DNA of 64,000 nt from Simonsiella muelleri ATCC 29453. GTDB taxonomy: Bacteria; Pseudomonadota; Gammaproteobacteria; Burkholderiales; Neisseriaceae. The notes under the pieces are model-generated. The model was not told where the DNA came from. It was given only the letters and a program-made list of their open reading frames with translations, and did not search any database. The translations under genes and the position numbers were made by a program. Shown one piece after another: positions 45,344-53,122 of this stretch. The stretch covers positions 1,240,001 to 1,304,000 of the forward strand of contig NZ_CP019448.1 in assembly GCF_002951835.1 (NCBI RefSeq), given 5' to 3'. Every line of letters begins with the position of its first letter. The first letter of the stretch is position 1.

Positions 45344-45652
45344 TTAGGCTTTTAATAATTCAGTTAATTCGCCCGCTTCTAACATTTCCATCATGATGTC
45401 TGCGCCGCCAACAAATTCGCCATTCACATACAATTGTGGAATGGTTGGCCAATTGGCATATTCTTTAATGCCTTGACGAATCTCATCATCTTCCAAAACA
45501 TTGAATGTTGAAAAATCATGACAACCAGCTGCCTGCAAAATTTGTACTGCACGTGCTGAAAATCCACATTGTGGGAATTGTTTTGTGCCTTTCATGAATA
45601 AAAACACGCGATTTGAATGCACTAATTCTTTGATTTTATCTTGGGTACTCAT
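45344..45652 (-). CDS. grxD: Monothiol glutaredoxin (Grx4 type)
   Basis: A 102-residue monothiol glutaredoxin with the CGFS active site at residues 29-32 (KQFPQCGFSARAVQIL). Grx4-type proteins carry [2Fe-2S] clusters and pass them to target proteins. NWPTIPQLYVNGEFVGGADI gives the cis-Pro and glutathione-binding part. Its place near hscA is consistent with Fe-S metabolism, though separate terminators keep them apart. Confidence 0.95.
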   Translation of the reverse strand: MSTQDKIKELVHSNRVFLFMKGTKQFPQCGFSARAVQILQAAGCHDFSTFNVLEDDEIRQGIKEYANWPTIPQLYVNGEFVGGADIMMEMLEAGELTELLKA

Positions 45653-45706
45653 GAAATTTTCCTTGAGATGGGTTGAAAAAGGGCGATTATAGCGTGAAAC
45701 CTGTTT

Positions 45707-46702
45707 TCAGGCAGCCTGAAAATCCTGCAAAACTGTATGGACTTGTTCAATTTCTTTTAAAACTCGAATAGCATCAAATAGTTGATGTGCTTCTGGATAA
45801 GTTTTTTTCATCATGTTCAGCCATTGTTTGAGTCGTGCTATGGGGTATTTGTTGTTGGCTTCTTTGGTTAAACATAAATCAAAAAACAGGCGAATCCAAT
45901 TCATTATTTCTTCATTAAATTCAGCTTGTTGTACGATTTCTCTGCGTTCAAATTGACGAATTTGTCGTGCCAAATCAGGGCGCATCACCGCACCGCGTCC
46001 CAACATAATTTGGTTACAACCTGTTTCGTTTTTGATGGCAATAAAATCATCAAGTGAAAATACATCGCCATTAGCAATTACTGGAATATCAATGGATTGT
46101 TGAATTTTCTTGACCCAATTCCAATGTGCAGGCGGTTCGTAGCCTTCCACTTTGGTACGCGCATGAACCGTCAAAGCCGATACACCTGCCGATGCGATGG
46201 CTTGTGCATTTTCTAAAGCTAAGTCTTTATTTTCATAACCCAAACGCATTTTTGCGGTCAGCGGTATATTTTCAGGCAGCCTTTCACGCAATGTTCTCAC
46301 AATTTGGTAAATTAAATCAGGTTCTTGTAATAAAATTGCTCCACCTTTGTGTTTATTGACGGTAGGAGCAGGGCAGCCAAAATTGATGTCAATTTTATTT
46401 GCGCCTAACTTGATGGCTTCTAATGCATTGATTGCCATCATGTTTTCATCGCTGCCTAAGATTTGTACGGTGCAAGGTGTGCCTGCAACTGTTTGATTAT
46501 TTGTTGCTATTTCAGGAATATGGCGTAACCACGTTTGGCGTGAATGCACGGTATGCGTGATGCGGACAAATTCGCTCACACATTCATCAAATCCCCCAAT
46601 GTGTGTCAGCAAATGACGCATCACGTCATCACATAGTCCCTGCATTGGTGCAAGTATTAACCTGCTATGCCCCGAGTTATCTATATTTGTGTTGTTTTTC
46701 AT
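45707..46702 (-). CDS. tRNA-dihydrouridine synthase (DusC-like)
   Basis: A 331-residue FMN enzyme that reduces uridines in tRNA. LILAPMQGLCDDVMRHLL opens the TIM barrel. The catalytic cysteine is in DINFGCPAPTVNKHKGGAIL. Further conserved parts are LTAKMRLGYEN, LTVHARTKVEGY and PVIANGDVFSLDDF. The AP(M)QG start and sequence length favour DusC over DusA or DusB. Its 5' end faces the integrase gene of the small prophage. Confidence 0.88.
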   Translation of the reverse strand: MKNNTNIDNSGHSRLILAPMQGLCDDVMRHLLTHIGGFDECVSEFVRITHTVHSRQTWLRHIPEIATNNQTVAGTPCTVQILGSDENMMAINALEAIKLGANKIDINFGCPAPTVNKHKGGAILLQEPDLIYQIVRTLRERLPENIPLTAKMRLGYENKDLALENAQAIASAGVSALTVHARTKVEGYEPPAHWNWVKKIQQSIDIPVIANGDVFSLDDFIAIKNETGCNQIMLGRGAVMRPDLARQIRQFERREIVQQAEFNEEIMNWIRLFFDLCLTKEANNKYPIARLKQWLNMMKKTYPEAHQLFDAIRVLKEIEQVHTVLQDFQAA

Positions 46703-46725
46703 ATGCTTATTTTGTAAATTTTCAC

Positions 46726-46772
46726 GCGTTTTCGGGCGTTTTGGCGCGTTTTAACGTTCATTTTTGCGTTTT
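46726..46772. repeat. GCGTTTT repeats with 10-bp phasing before the integrase gene
   Basis: GCGTTTT occurs at 46726, 46736, 46746 and 46766, at exact 10-bp or 20-bp steps, so all copies face the same side of the helix. Likely arm-type binding sites for the integrase or its control. Confidence 0.55.
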
Positions 46773-46821
46773 TGTTGTACCATATTTACACCATTTTTAA
46801 ACATGAAAGGCATGGTGCAAA

Positions 46822-47988
46822 TTGGGTAGCATTTTGAAACGGAAAAATCCATCAGGCGAAGTCGTTTACCGTGCCCAAATTCGGATAAATAAAATAGGAT
46901 ACCCGAAATTTAGTGAAAGTAAAACGTTTTCGCGGCGCGTGTTGGCCGTGGCATGGTTGAAACGACGTGAAGCGGAATTGGAGGAAAATCCGCATTTGTT
47001 GTTTGGCGAGCCGAAAACGGTCGCCGCCCCAACGCTCAAAGACGCGTCAGCACGTTATTTGGCGGAAACGGTGGGGAGTTACGGTAAAACAAAGGCTTCA
47101 GTGATTAAATTGTTGGGTACATGGACGTTAGGAAGTAAGCGAATAGACAGGCTGAAACGGGCGGATTTTGCGGAGTATGCGATGGCGCGGGCGCGTGGCA
47201 TTCCTGAATTTGGGCTTGCGCCTGTGAGACCATCCACGATTAACGGCGATTTGCAATATTTGCGCTCGCTGCTGAAACACGCGCATTTTGTGTGGAGCAT
47301 GGGGCAGGTAACGTGGTCGGAATTGGATTTGGCGATGGAAGGTTTACGCCGTAGTCGTGTGATTGCCAAAGCGGATAATCGGACACGTTTGCCAACTGCA
47401 GACGAGTTGCAGAAATTAACTAATTTCTTTTATAAACAATGGATTGATTATTCAGGCGTGAATAAATTTCCGATGCATTTGGTTATGTGGTTTGCGATTT
47501 ATTCGTGTCGGCGTCAGAATGAAATTCCGCGTTTACTGTGGTCGGATTTTGACGAGAAATACGGTGAATGGCTGGTGCGTGATGTGAAACACCCTCGCGG
47601 CAGTAAAGGTAACCATAAGATTTTTATCATTAAACCGCATTTGTTAGGTGTAATTCAGGCTTTCAGACAGCCTGAAATTGTGGCGCAAATCAAGCGGCGC
47701 GGCGGTGATTTGGATTATTTACTGGGCAATTTTCCGTCTCGCAGCATTTCGGCAGCGTGGCGCAATGCGTGCAAGGTGTTGGGGATTACGGATTTGCGGT
47801 TTCACGATTTGCGCCATGAAGGGGCGACACGGTTAGCGGAAGATGGCTTGAGTGTGCCAAAAATGCAGCGTGTTACCTTGCATGATGATTGGCATGTTTT
47901 GCAGCGATATGTGAATTTAGCGGCGCGACCGCGTGAAAATCGGCTGGATTTTGCTGAAGCAATGCAAATCGCTAAGCAGTCAGCATAA
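46822..47988 (+). CDS. Tyrosine-recombinase phage integrase
   Basis: A 388-residue site-specific recombinase. The N-terminal arm-binding domain starts MGSILKRKNPSGEVVYRAQI. The catalytic residues are Arg in RRQNEIPRLLW, Lys in KHPRGSKGNH, HxxR in FHDLRHEGATRL, and His plus nucleophile Tyr in LHDDWHVLQRYVNL. It probably starts with TTG at 46822 because an in-frame stop lies just upstream; AAAGG precedes. The gene begins next to the 5' end of dus, a position known for some integrase families that target dus genes. Confidence 0.92.
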   Translation: MGSILKRKNPSGEVVYRAQIRINKIGYPKFSESKTFSRRVLAVAWLKRREAELEENPHLLFGEPKTVAAPTLKDASARYLAETVGSYGKTKASVIKLLGTWTLGSKRIDRLKRADFAEYAMARARGIPEFGLAPVRPSTINGDLQYLRSLLKHAHFVWSMGQVTWSELDLAMEGLRRSRVIAKADNRTRLPTADELQKLTNFFYKQWIDYSGVNKFPMHLVMWFAIYSCRRQNEIPRLLWSDFDEKYGEWLVRDVKHPRGSKGNHKIFIIKPHLLGVIQAFRQPEIVAQIKRRGGDLDYLLGNFPSRSISAAWRNACKVLGITDLRFHDLRHEGATRLAEDGLSVPKMQRVTLHDDWHVLQRYVNLAARPRENRLDFAEAMQIAKQSA

Positions 47989-48133
47989 ATTCAGGCAGCC
48001 TGAAAATCAAAGCTCTTGCGATTTTTAATTCGGGAAGTTAAACACTTTTTTCATGTCTGGCTCATTTCTTTGTTATGACGGACCCTTGAGTGAAAACCAA
48101 TCCCCATTCTTTTGAGTTTTTGGCGGATTTGGT

Positions 48134-48418
48134 TTATTCATTTACATTTTTCCAATCACGCGCTGCCTGTTCGGCGACACTGTCTAGCCATAAAGCCAAA
48201 TCGCTGACGCGCACGAGATAAGCAGATTTTTTGCTGTTCGGGTCGGAGCGGAATACAGGAAACGGCAGCGATTGTTCGGTGGCACGGCGGTGGGCGTAGT
48301 CGTAGGTTAGGTGTGGCATATATTGTTTGATGACATCGGCGAGCGGAATATGTTGCGATTGATAGCGCATGGCTAGCATAAACGCGGTACTGGGTAAATC
48401 AGTCGGCTGTTTCATCAT
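48134..48418 (-). CDS. PrtN-like pyocin/phage activator
   Basis: A 94-residue protein. The pattern (FMLAMRYQSQHIPLADVIKQ, YAHRRATEQSLPFPVFRSDP, SKKSAYLVRVSDLALWLDS) matches the PrtN family of activators of prophage or pyocin genes. It contains a probable winged-helix fold. It ends the leftward operon of the small element. Function inferred from family only. Confidence 0.65.
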   Translation of the reverse strand: MMKQPTDLPSTAFMLAMRYQSQHIPLADVIKQYMPHLTYDYAHRRATEQSLPFPVFRSDPNSKKSAYLVRVSDLALWLDSVAEQAARDWKNVNE

Positions 48419-48701
48419 TTTTACTCATCAATTCTTTGGTTTGTAATTTCATCATTTTGGCTAAATTTTGCACGTTACCTGATTTTATCAGGTGATTAAA
48501 GGTGCGGCGTTGCCTGCGTTTGGTGTATAAATAAACTTCCCAGTCAATTGCTACGGTTGCTGTGCCTAATTCTGTGAATAACCCAAATTCAGGCGGTTCG
48601 ATCCAACATAATTTGAAAACGGTTTTGTATCGGTGTTTTTTGATTGGCTCAACGCGGATAGTGAGTAAGCCGTATTCGGTTTGAAATGTTTTTTTATTCA
48701 T
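48399..48701 (-). CDS. Hypothetical phage protein
   Basis: A 100-residue basic protein, not recognised. It has a strand-rich N-terminal part (TEYGLLTIRVEPIKKHRYKT) and a basic middle (YTKRRQRRTFNHLIKSG). The stop overlaps the start of the PrtN-like gene by about 20 bp. It belongs to the leftward operon that starts near 50440. Confidence 0.5.
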   Translation of the reverse strand: MNKKTFQTEYGLLTIRVEPIKKHRYKTVFKLCWIEPPEFGLFTELGTATVAIDWEVYLYTKRRQRRTFNHLIKSGNVQNLAKMMKLQTKELMSKNDETAD

Positions 48702-48730
48702 GACGTTATCCTTTTTCAGGCTGCCTGAAA

Positions 48731-49669
48731 TTATTTTAATTTCAGCATGATTTGCACGTAACCATTTGATATTTCACGATTATAAATTTCCCAATCAAAA
48801 TAAAATACGCCAAATTTAGACTCAAATGGAACGCAATACAGCGCACGGGCGCGGTCAGCTAATTTTTTTAATATTGGTAAATCAGCTAGTTGCGTGTAAC
48901 CTTTGGCTCGGAGTTCGGGAATGCTACGTGCTGGTTCAATGTGCGCGTATTCATCGGAAACCATGCTCAAGCGGTACAAAACTTGTCCGACAAACAGCGT
49001 TTGTTCGCGTAATTTGCTGGCTTTTAAGCCGTGTTTGACGGCGGTGCTTTCTATGCTCGCACCGCGAATCACGCGAAACGCCGCTGCTACATCATCAGCC
49101 CGAAAACACATTAAGCGGTTGAAATAATAGCAAATTTGAAAACCGATGTTATAGCGCGAAACTTCATCAACCGCACCAATGGGGACGAATTTCAGCCAGT
49201 TATCCAGCAAATCAATCAGCAATTCTAAATCACGCAAAGTGTGGTGATTAGTTTTGTAATCTGCTATTTTTTTCTGATTATTAAAAAGGTTAAGACAATC
49301 TACCGCATCATGAATAATGCGCCATGTGGTGGGCAATTTGTCTTCGTCCACGTACAGGCTCAGCAAAATTTTGAATGACTGCACCAGCATTTCCGCTCGT
49401 GCTAATGCCACATCTAAATTGCGTCCATGCCACAAATCCGTCAACATTTCGCGGTTGTGCCGAAAAATATCGTTACGGTCGGCGGTGGCGAGCGGCTCGC
49501 CTGTGGTGATGGCTTTGCGGTTGTCGCGAAACTGCAGAAATTCAACGGCTTTTTGATTTAATGCGGCGGTGGCTTGCTGCTTCATCTGTTGGCGCGGCAT
49601 AAACGAGTGTGGCGCACGTTTAGGCGCAAACGCACGCATTAGGTTTTGAGCTAAAGTAGTCGCTTGCAT
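48731..49669 (-). CDS. Hypothetical protein of the small prophage
   Basis: A 312-residue soluble, mostly helical protein, not recognised. The N-terminal region is basic (AFAPKRAPHSFMPRQQMKQQ). Later parts are aromatic and helical (ELLIDLLDNWLKFVPIGAV, NIGFQICYYFNRLMCFRADD). No catalytic motif is visible. It is the largest gene of the operon and the best candidate for an element-specific function. Confidence 0.5.
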   Translation of the reverse strand: MQATTLAQNLMRAFAPKRAPHSFMPRQQMKQQATAALNQKAVEFLQFRDNRKAITTGEPLATADRNDIFRHNREMLTDLWHGRNLDVALARAEMLVQSFKILLSLYVDEDKLPTTWRIIHDAVDCLNLFNNQKKIADYKTNHHTLRDLELLIDLLDNWLKFVPIGAVDEVSRYNIGFQICYYFNRLMCFRADDVAAAFRVIRGASIESTAVKHGLKASKLREQTLFVGQVLYRLSMVSDEYAHIEPARSIPELRAKGYTQLADLPILKKLADRARALYCVPFESKFGVFYFDWEIYNREISNGYVQIMLKLK

Positions 49670-49671
49670 TT

Positions 49672-49896
49672 TCAGGCTTCCTGTTGGTTGTGGTTAGGAT
49701 ACGACATTTCTTCTTCTGTATCATCAACTTGTGGTGCAATCACGCGGCGTTGAGTGCGGCTAGTCAAATATTTGTAAACGTGGTAGCCGCCGATAAAAGG
49801 GATAATCAGCAAAATCATCAACAGCAATGCTTTTGCAAAAAATTCAACGGATTGCCAAATGGTTAAGTTGAAATACCAGATTAAAAAGTCGGTCAT
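49672..49896 (-). CDS. Small membrane protein of the small prophage
   Basis: A 74-residue protein with one or two membrane helices (FFAKALLLMILLIIPFIGGY) and a charged C-terminal tail (DDTEEEMSYPNHNQQEA). Not recognised. Lies 2 bp from the next gene, so co-translation is likely. Confidence 0.5.
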   Translation of the reverse strand: MTDFLIWYFNLTIWQSVEFFAKALLLMILLIIPFIGGYHVYKYLTSRTQRRVIAPQVDDTEEEMSYPNHNQQEA

Positions 49897-49913
49897 GATT
49901 ATTCTCCTAATTT

Positions 49914-50219
49914 TTAAATATCGCTTAAATTTAAATGGTTGATGTATTCTGTCGCCATTTGCAAATATTGGCTGTCCAATGCCAATAGAAAATCAATCCA
50001 TGCATCGGTGTTGTGCTGATAATTTTCCGCGATGTCGTGTGCTTTATTGGTTAGCCACGCCATCATGTGGCTATCCACGCGGTCGGCGTAGATGTCGGCA
50101 ACGGCTTCACATACGTTACAGTTATACATAAATTTCAACAACTTAATGATGTCTACTTTATCAATGACTGGGTTTATTTCGCGAGTAATTTTGGCGAGTA
50201 ATTCGGGTGAGAGTGCCAT
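49914..50219 (-). CDS. Hypothetical phage protein
   Basis: A 101-residue soluble helical protein (ALSPELLAKITREINPVIDK, NVCEAVADIYADRVDSHMMA). Not recognised. Second gene of the leftward operon after the 19-residue frame. Confidence 0.45.
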   Translation of the reverse strand: MALSPELLAKITREINPVIDKVDIIKLLKFMYNCNVCEAVADIYADRVDSHMMAWLTNKAHDIAENYQHNTDAWIDFLLALDSQYLQMATEYINHLNLSDI

Positions 50220-50248
50220 GATGTTTCCTTTCAGGCTGCCTTTTGTGG

Positions 50249-50308
50249 TTAGTGAATTGAAATAGCTGCAAAAACTGCCAATAATGTGATGTGTTCATAG
50301 GTATTCAT
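50249..50308 (-). CDS. Tiny hydrophobic peptide (19 residues)
   Basis: ATG at 50306-50308 is preceded by GGAG at a good distance. It encodes MNTYEHITLLAVFAAISIH, a short hydrophobic peptide. It would be the first gene after the operator at 50444. Small size limits confidence. Confidence 0.4.
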   Translation of the reverse strand: MNTYEHITLLAVFAAISIH

Positions 50309-50443
50309 GGTTTGCTCCATTAATGAAATTGAAAAGATACCAACCGCCACGCCTCTAGTCAGATTGGGGCAGCCTGAATGCAAGCAGGTGGGCTGTTGAT
50401 GAAGCGAAGTATAGAAAACTAAACTAACAATGTCAATAAAATA

Positions 50444-50457
50444 TTTAGTATACTAAA
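50444..50457. promoter_or_regulatory. Repressor operator before the leftward operon
   Basis: A perfect 14-bp palindrome TTTAGTATACTAAA. The same pattern (TTTAGAATTCTAAA) is found between the CI and Cro genes at 51844. It overlaps the region where the promoter of 50308-48134 should lie. Confidence 0.65.
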
Positions 50458-50490
50458 CATTTTTTAAGTATTAAATTGATTTTAAAAGAT

Positions 50491-50527
50491 AAAAAATCCC
50501 CTAGCGCGTATTGCGTTAGGGGATTTT
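50491..50527 (-). terminator. Terminator after vapBC
   Basis: AAAATCCCCTA and TAGGGGATTTT form a stem with T/A runs, directly downstream of the VapC stop. Confidence 0.75.
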
Positions 50528-50550
50528 ATTTTTTCAGACTGCCTGAAAAA

Positions 50551-50946
50551 CTATTTTGTCCAATCTTGCACTTGTAAACCATCAATTTTGAAAAAGGCTT
50601 GGTCGTTGGTTACCAAAATTGCGCCCAAATGGTGGGCGTGGGCTGCTATCATCAAATCTAGTGGGGCGAGATTTCTGCCTGTTTTTTCCAAATTAGCGCG
50701 AAATTGTGCGTAAGTATCGGCTGCTGCTTTATCAAATGGCGCAATTTCCATATTTTCTAAAAATAATTCAGCTACTTGACGCATGGTAGTGGCTTCGGGT
50801 TTGCGTGCCAAGCCGTATTGAATTTCGGCAAAAGAAACACTGGAAACGCATAAATTTTCATGCCCTATGCCCACGGCTCGCGATGTGGCTGCAATGTTTT
50901 TGCGCATAATTTGGCTAATGGTGTTGGTGTCCAATAAATATTTCAT
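50551..50946 (-). CDS. VapC-type PIN-domain toxin
   Basis: A 131-residue ribonuclease toxin. The PIN-domain acidic residues are in LLDTNTISQIMRKN, VSFAEIQYGL, APLDLMIAAHAHHLGAILVT and NDQAF. It presumably cleaves tRNA or rRNA when not bound by its antitoxin. It follows the antitoxin gene by 11 bp. Confidence 0.88.
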   Translation of the reverse strand: MKYLLDTNTISQIMRKNIAATSRAVGIGHENLCVSSVSFAEIQYGLARKPEATTMRQVAELFLENMEIAPFDKAAADTYAQFRANLEKTGRNLAPLDLMIAAHAHHLGAILVTNDQAFFKIDGLQVQDWTK

Positions 50947-50957
50947 GCGTTTTATTC

Positions 50958-51206
50958 CTAATCGGCAAATAAGTCTGGACGCTCTATTGCGTATTCATAA
51001 CGTGGCAATTCCCATTCTGTGCCGTCTAATTGTTGCCATGCGTCTAAAAATTCTTGCCATTCAGGCAAATAGCTGGAAATAGAAACCTGTCCTGTTGTGG
51101 GATTTTGGTGTGCCAGCATGGGTTGTTTGTCTTTGATTTTGAAATTTTCAGGCAGCTTTAAAAAGGCTTGCCCGTTAATGAACACCGTTTCGGCAGTTAA
51201 TTGCAT
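50958..51206 (-). CDS. VapB-type antitoxin
   Basis: An 82-residue protein with a short AbrB-like N-terminus (ETVFINGQAFLKLPENFKI) that would bind the operon's promoter, and a C-terminal tail to wrap the toxin (YEYAIERPDLFAD). The order antitoxin-toxin and the spacing are standard. It starts 10 bp after the CI repressor gene stop. Confidence 0.8.
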   Translation of the reverse strand: MQLTAETVFINGQAFLKLPENFKIKDKQPMLAHQNPTTGQVSISSYLPEWQEFLDAWQQLDGTEWELPRYEYAIERPDLFAD

Positions 51207-51216
51207 AATGATTCTC

Positions 51217-51822
51217 CTATTGCTCGTTTACTTTCCACGCGGTTACGCGCCCAATAATTTTTACTTTGTCCATAGGCATTTTTTTATTTGGGAATAATGG
51301 ATTGTCGGTATTCAATAAAATTTCCTGTGTTTCAGGCTGACTGAATACACGGCGATAATATCGTTTGCCGCCACACTCCACCAAATAAATTTTGCCGTCC
51401 ACAATATCGGTTTGATTTTCATCTATCCAAATTTCGCTTCCTTCTGGAATATGGGGCAAGGGCTGGCAAAAAGCATTGTCGCTAATTTGTGAATGCGACT
51501 CCTTGTTTTTCAGACTACCTGAATTTTGGATAATACTAAAATTATTACTATCTCCAATTGTGGCACTGTCGCCAAATTTTACCCCTGTGGCATTGATATT
51601 TGTATCACGATATTTTTTACCTTTCCCGTCTGCTAACCATTGAGTTGAAAAATGGGTTTTCTTTTCAAAGGCAATCAATGGTTTTGCTCCTAATCCTGTT
51701 TCGCCCTTAAACCATTGATTAACTAATCCTTTTGAGACTTCTGCAAAGTTAGCTAAATCTTGTTGTGTTTTTAAATTGTATTCCTTCATGACTTCTTCTA
51801 ATCGGTTTTTTAGCGTGTTCAT
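51217..51822 (-). CDS. CI-type prophage repressor without catalytic residues
   Basis: A 201-residue repressor. The N-terminal helix-turn-helix (about 5-50, QDLANFAEVSKGLVNQWFKG) should bind the TTTAG palindromes. The C-terminal part has the LexA/CI S24 fold (IPEGSEIWIDENQTDIVDGK, GRVTAWKVN). Where lambda CI has the nucleophilic Ser in GNSM this protein has Ala117 (DNAF), and the catalytic Lys is replaced by Arg157 (YYRRVF). Autocleavage therefore looks lost, so the element may not respond to SOS in the usual way. Confidence 0.82.
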   Translation of the reverse strand: MNTLKNRLEEVMKEYNLKTQQDLANFAEVSKGLVNQWFKGETGLGAKPLIAFEKKTHFSTQWLADGKGKKYRDTNINATGVKFGDSATIGDSNNFSIIQNSGSLKNKESHSQISDNAFCQPLPHIPEGSEIWIDENQTDIVDGKIYLVECGGKRYYRRVFSQPETQEILLNTDNPLFPNKKMPMDKVKIIGRVTAWKVNEQ

Positions 51823-51843
51823 GTTGTTGTCCTGTGAAAATAA

Positions 51844-51923
51844 TTTAGAATTCTAAACTATTTTGAGTTTAGAATGCTTGACTTTTGGTTATTTAGTAAT
51901 CTATACTTTGTAAAGTTTTCTAA
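51844..51923. promoter_or_regulatory. CI/Cro operator region
   Basis: Perfect palindrome TTTAGAATTCTAAA at 51844-51857. Half-sites TTTAGAA at 51868, TTTAGTAA at 51892 and TTCTAAA at 51917. They lie between the divergent repressor and Cro genes, as in a lambdoid switch. Confidence 0.7.
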
Positions 51924-51933
51924 ATAAGGAATA

Positions 51934-52125
51934 ATGATGGACAATATACATACGCGTTTTATTCAAAGATTGGGTGGCGTGAAAAAGGTTTCGGAAATTT
52001 GTGGTGTAACCAAAGGGGCAGTTTCTCAATGGAAAAAACGCCGCATTCCTTTGGCACAAATGAATTTTTTAAAAGAAAAGTTCCCTAATGAATACAGTCA
52101 AATTCAGGAAAAACAAGATGAATGA
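51934..52125 (+). CDS. Cro-like DNA-binding protein
   Basis: A 63-residue helix-turn-helix protein (RLGGVKKVSEICGVTKGAVS then QWKKRRIP) of the DNA-binding transcriptional regulator Cro family. It is divergent from CI, behind the shared operator. Its end overlaps the start of the KilA-N gene. Confidence 0.8.
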   Translation: MMDNIHTRFIQRLGGVKKVSEICGVTKGAVSQWKKRRIPLAQMNFLKEKFPNEYSQIQEKQDE

Positions 52126-52702
52126 AATGATTATTTTGGATAAACCAATCCGCCAAGTGAATGGCTTGTATTGCTTGAATGACTTGCATAAAGCAAGTGG
52201 CGGTAAAGAAACGGATAAACCTGTTTACTGGTTGAAATCAAAGCAACTCATTGAACTTATTGAAGAATTAAACAAAGTAAGAATTCTTACTTTGGAACAA
52301 AATCAACAAGTTATTAAAACCGTAAAAGGCGGTAATCAAGCAGGCACTTACGCTTGTCGTGAATTGGTTTTGGCTTACGCTACTTGGATTTCACCACGCT
52401 TTTTCTTGCTTGTGTTGCGTACTTTTGATTTGGTGGCGCGTGGCGGTATGCTGGCGGTAGGCAAAATTCAGCCGATTGCCGATTATCCACCGCCTGCACC
52501 GTGGCAGCCTGAACCCGTATTGCCACGCCCACCGCGCAATCTAGCAGAAGCCCGCACCCTGTTTGAACAAATTGACCACGCCGAAAAGCACATTGAAAGC
52601 GAATTTAACTCAATTGTGGTACAGCGTAGCCAGCTACACGCAATCAATCGCATGACCCGTACTTGGCGCGAATATTGGCTAACCGTGGAAAACGACCAGT
52701 AA
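52118..52702 (+). CDS. KilA-N domain protein
   Basis: A protein of about 194 residues. The KilA-N DNA-binding domain fills about residues 10-105 (VNGLYCLNDLHKASGGKETD, GNQAGTYACRELVLAYATWI then SPRFFLLVLRTFD). The C-terminal half is Pro-rich then helical. Such proteins are common early genes in phages. The start at 52118 gives 4-8 bp overlap with cro. Confidence 0.82.
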   Translation: MNEMIILDKPIRQVNGLYCLNDLHKASGGKETDKPVYWLKSKQLIELIEELNKVRILTLEQNQQVIKTVKGGNQAGTYACRELVLAYATWISPRFFLLVLRTFDLVARGGMLAVGKIQPIADYPPPAPWQPEPVLPRPPRNLAEARTLFEQIDHAEKHIESEFNSIVVQRSQLHAINRMTRTWREYWLTVENDQ

Positions 52703-53059
52703 CAATTTCAACCTGTTCTAGCTTCCAGACCTTTTGGCTAGATTTTCGCCTACCCTTTCCTTGCATTGGGGGGGCTTTTTTTGCCTTTTTTCTCTTAAAT
52801 ATATGGTGAATAATGAATAAATCTATTGATTTCTCAAACATTTCACAGGCAGAAACCTTTGCAAAACCCCAAAACAATTCATTTGTTTTGAGGTTTTCAC
52901 TATTTCAACACAAACACAACAAAATCAAGCAAAATAATCACACCAATCTCACTATAACAGCCCATTTTCAGATAGTGTATTATTTGTAAACAGTTATTTA
53001 CAGAATAATTTGTAAATAACTGTTTTTATTATACATTAAATTAATCAGTTTTAAAAGAA
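52703..53059. other. Gene-poor end of the small element
   Basis: A short frame from 52814 (MNKSIDFSNISQAETFAKPQ, 58 codons) could be a truncated phage gene but has weak support. A hairpin AAAACC...GGTTTT lies at about 52861-52898. A perfect 14-bp inverted repeat (AAACAGTTATTTAC, 10-bp loop) is at 52988-53025. The right end and attachment site of the element are not visible. Confidence 0.4.
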
Positions 53060-53094
53060 TGCAAAAAAGCACTAAGGCAAAATTAAACCTTAGT
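53060..53094 (-). terminator. Terminator after IS110-type transposase
   Basis: On the minus strand CTAAGG and CCTTAG form a stem, followed by TGCTTTTTT. Confidence 0.65.
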
Positions 53095-53122
53095 TTTCAA
53101 ACAGTTTTTGCGCTAACTGCCT

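Noticed and set aside
52814..52990. 58-codon frame after KilA-N
   Set aside because: No clear ribosome binding site or recognisable motif. Mentioned only in the gap description.
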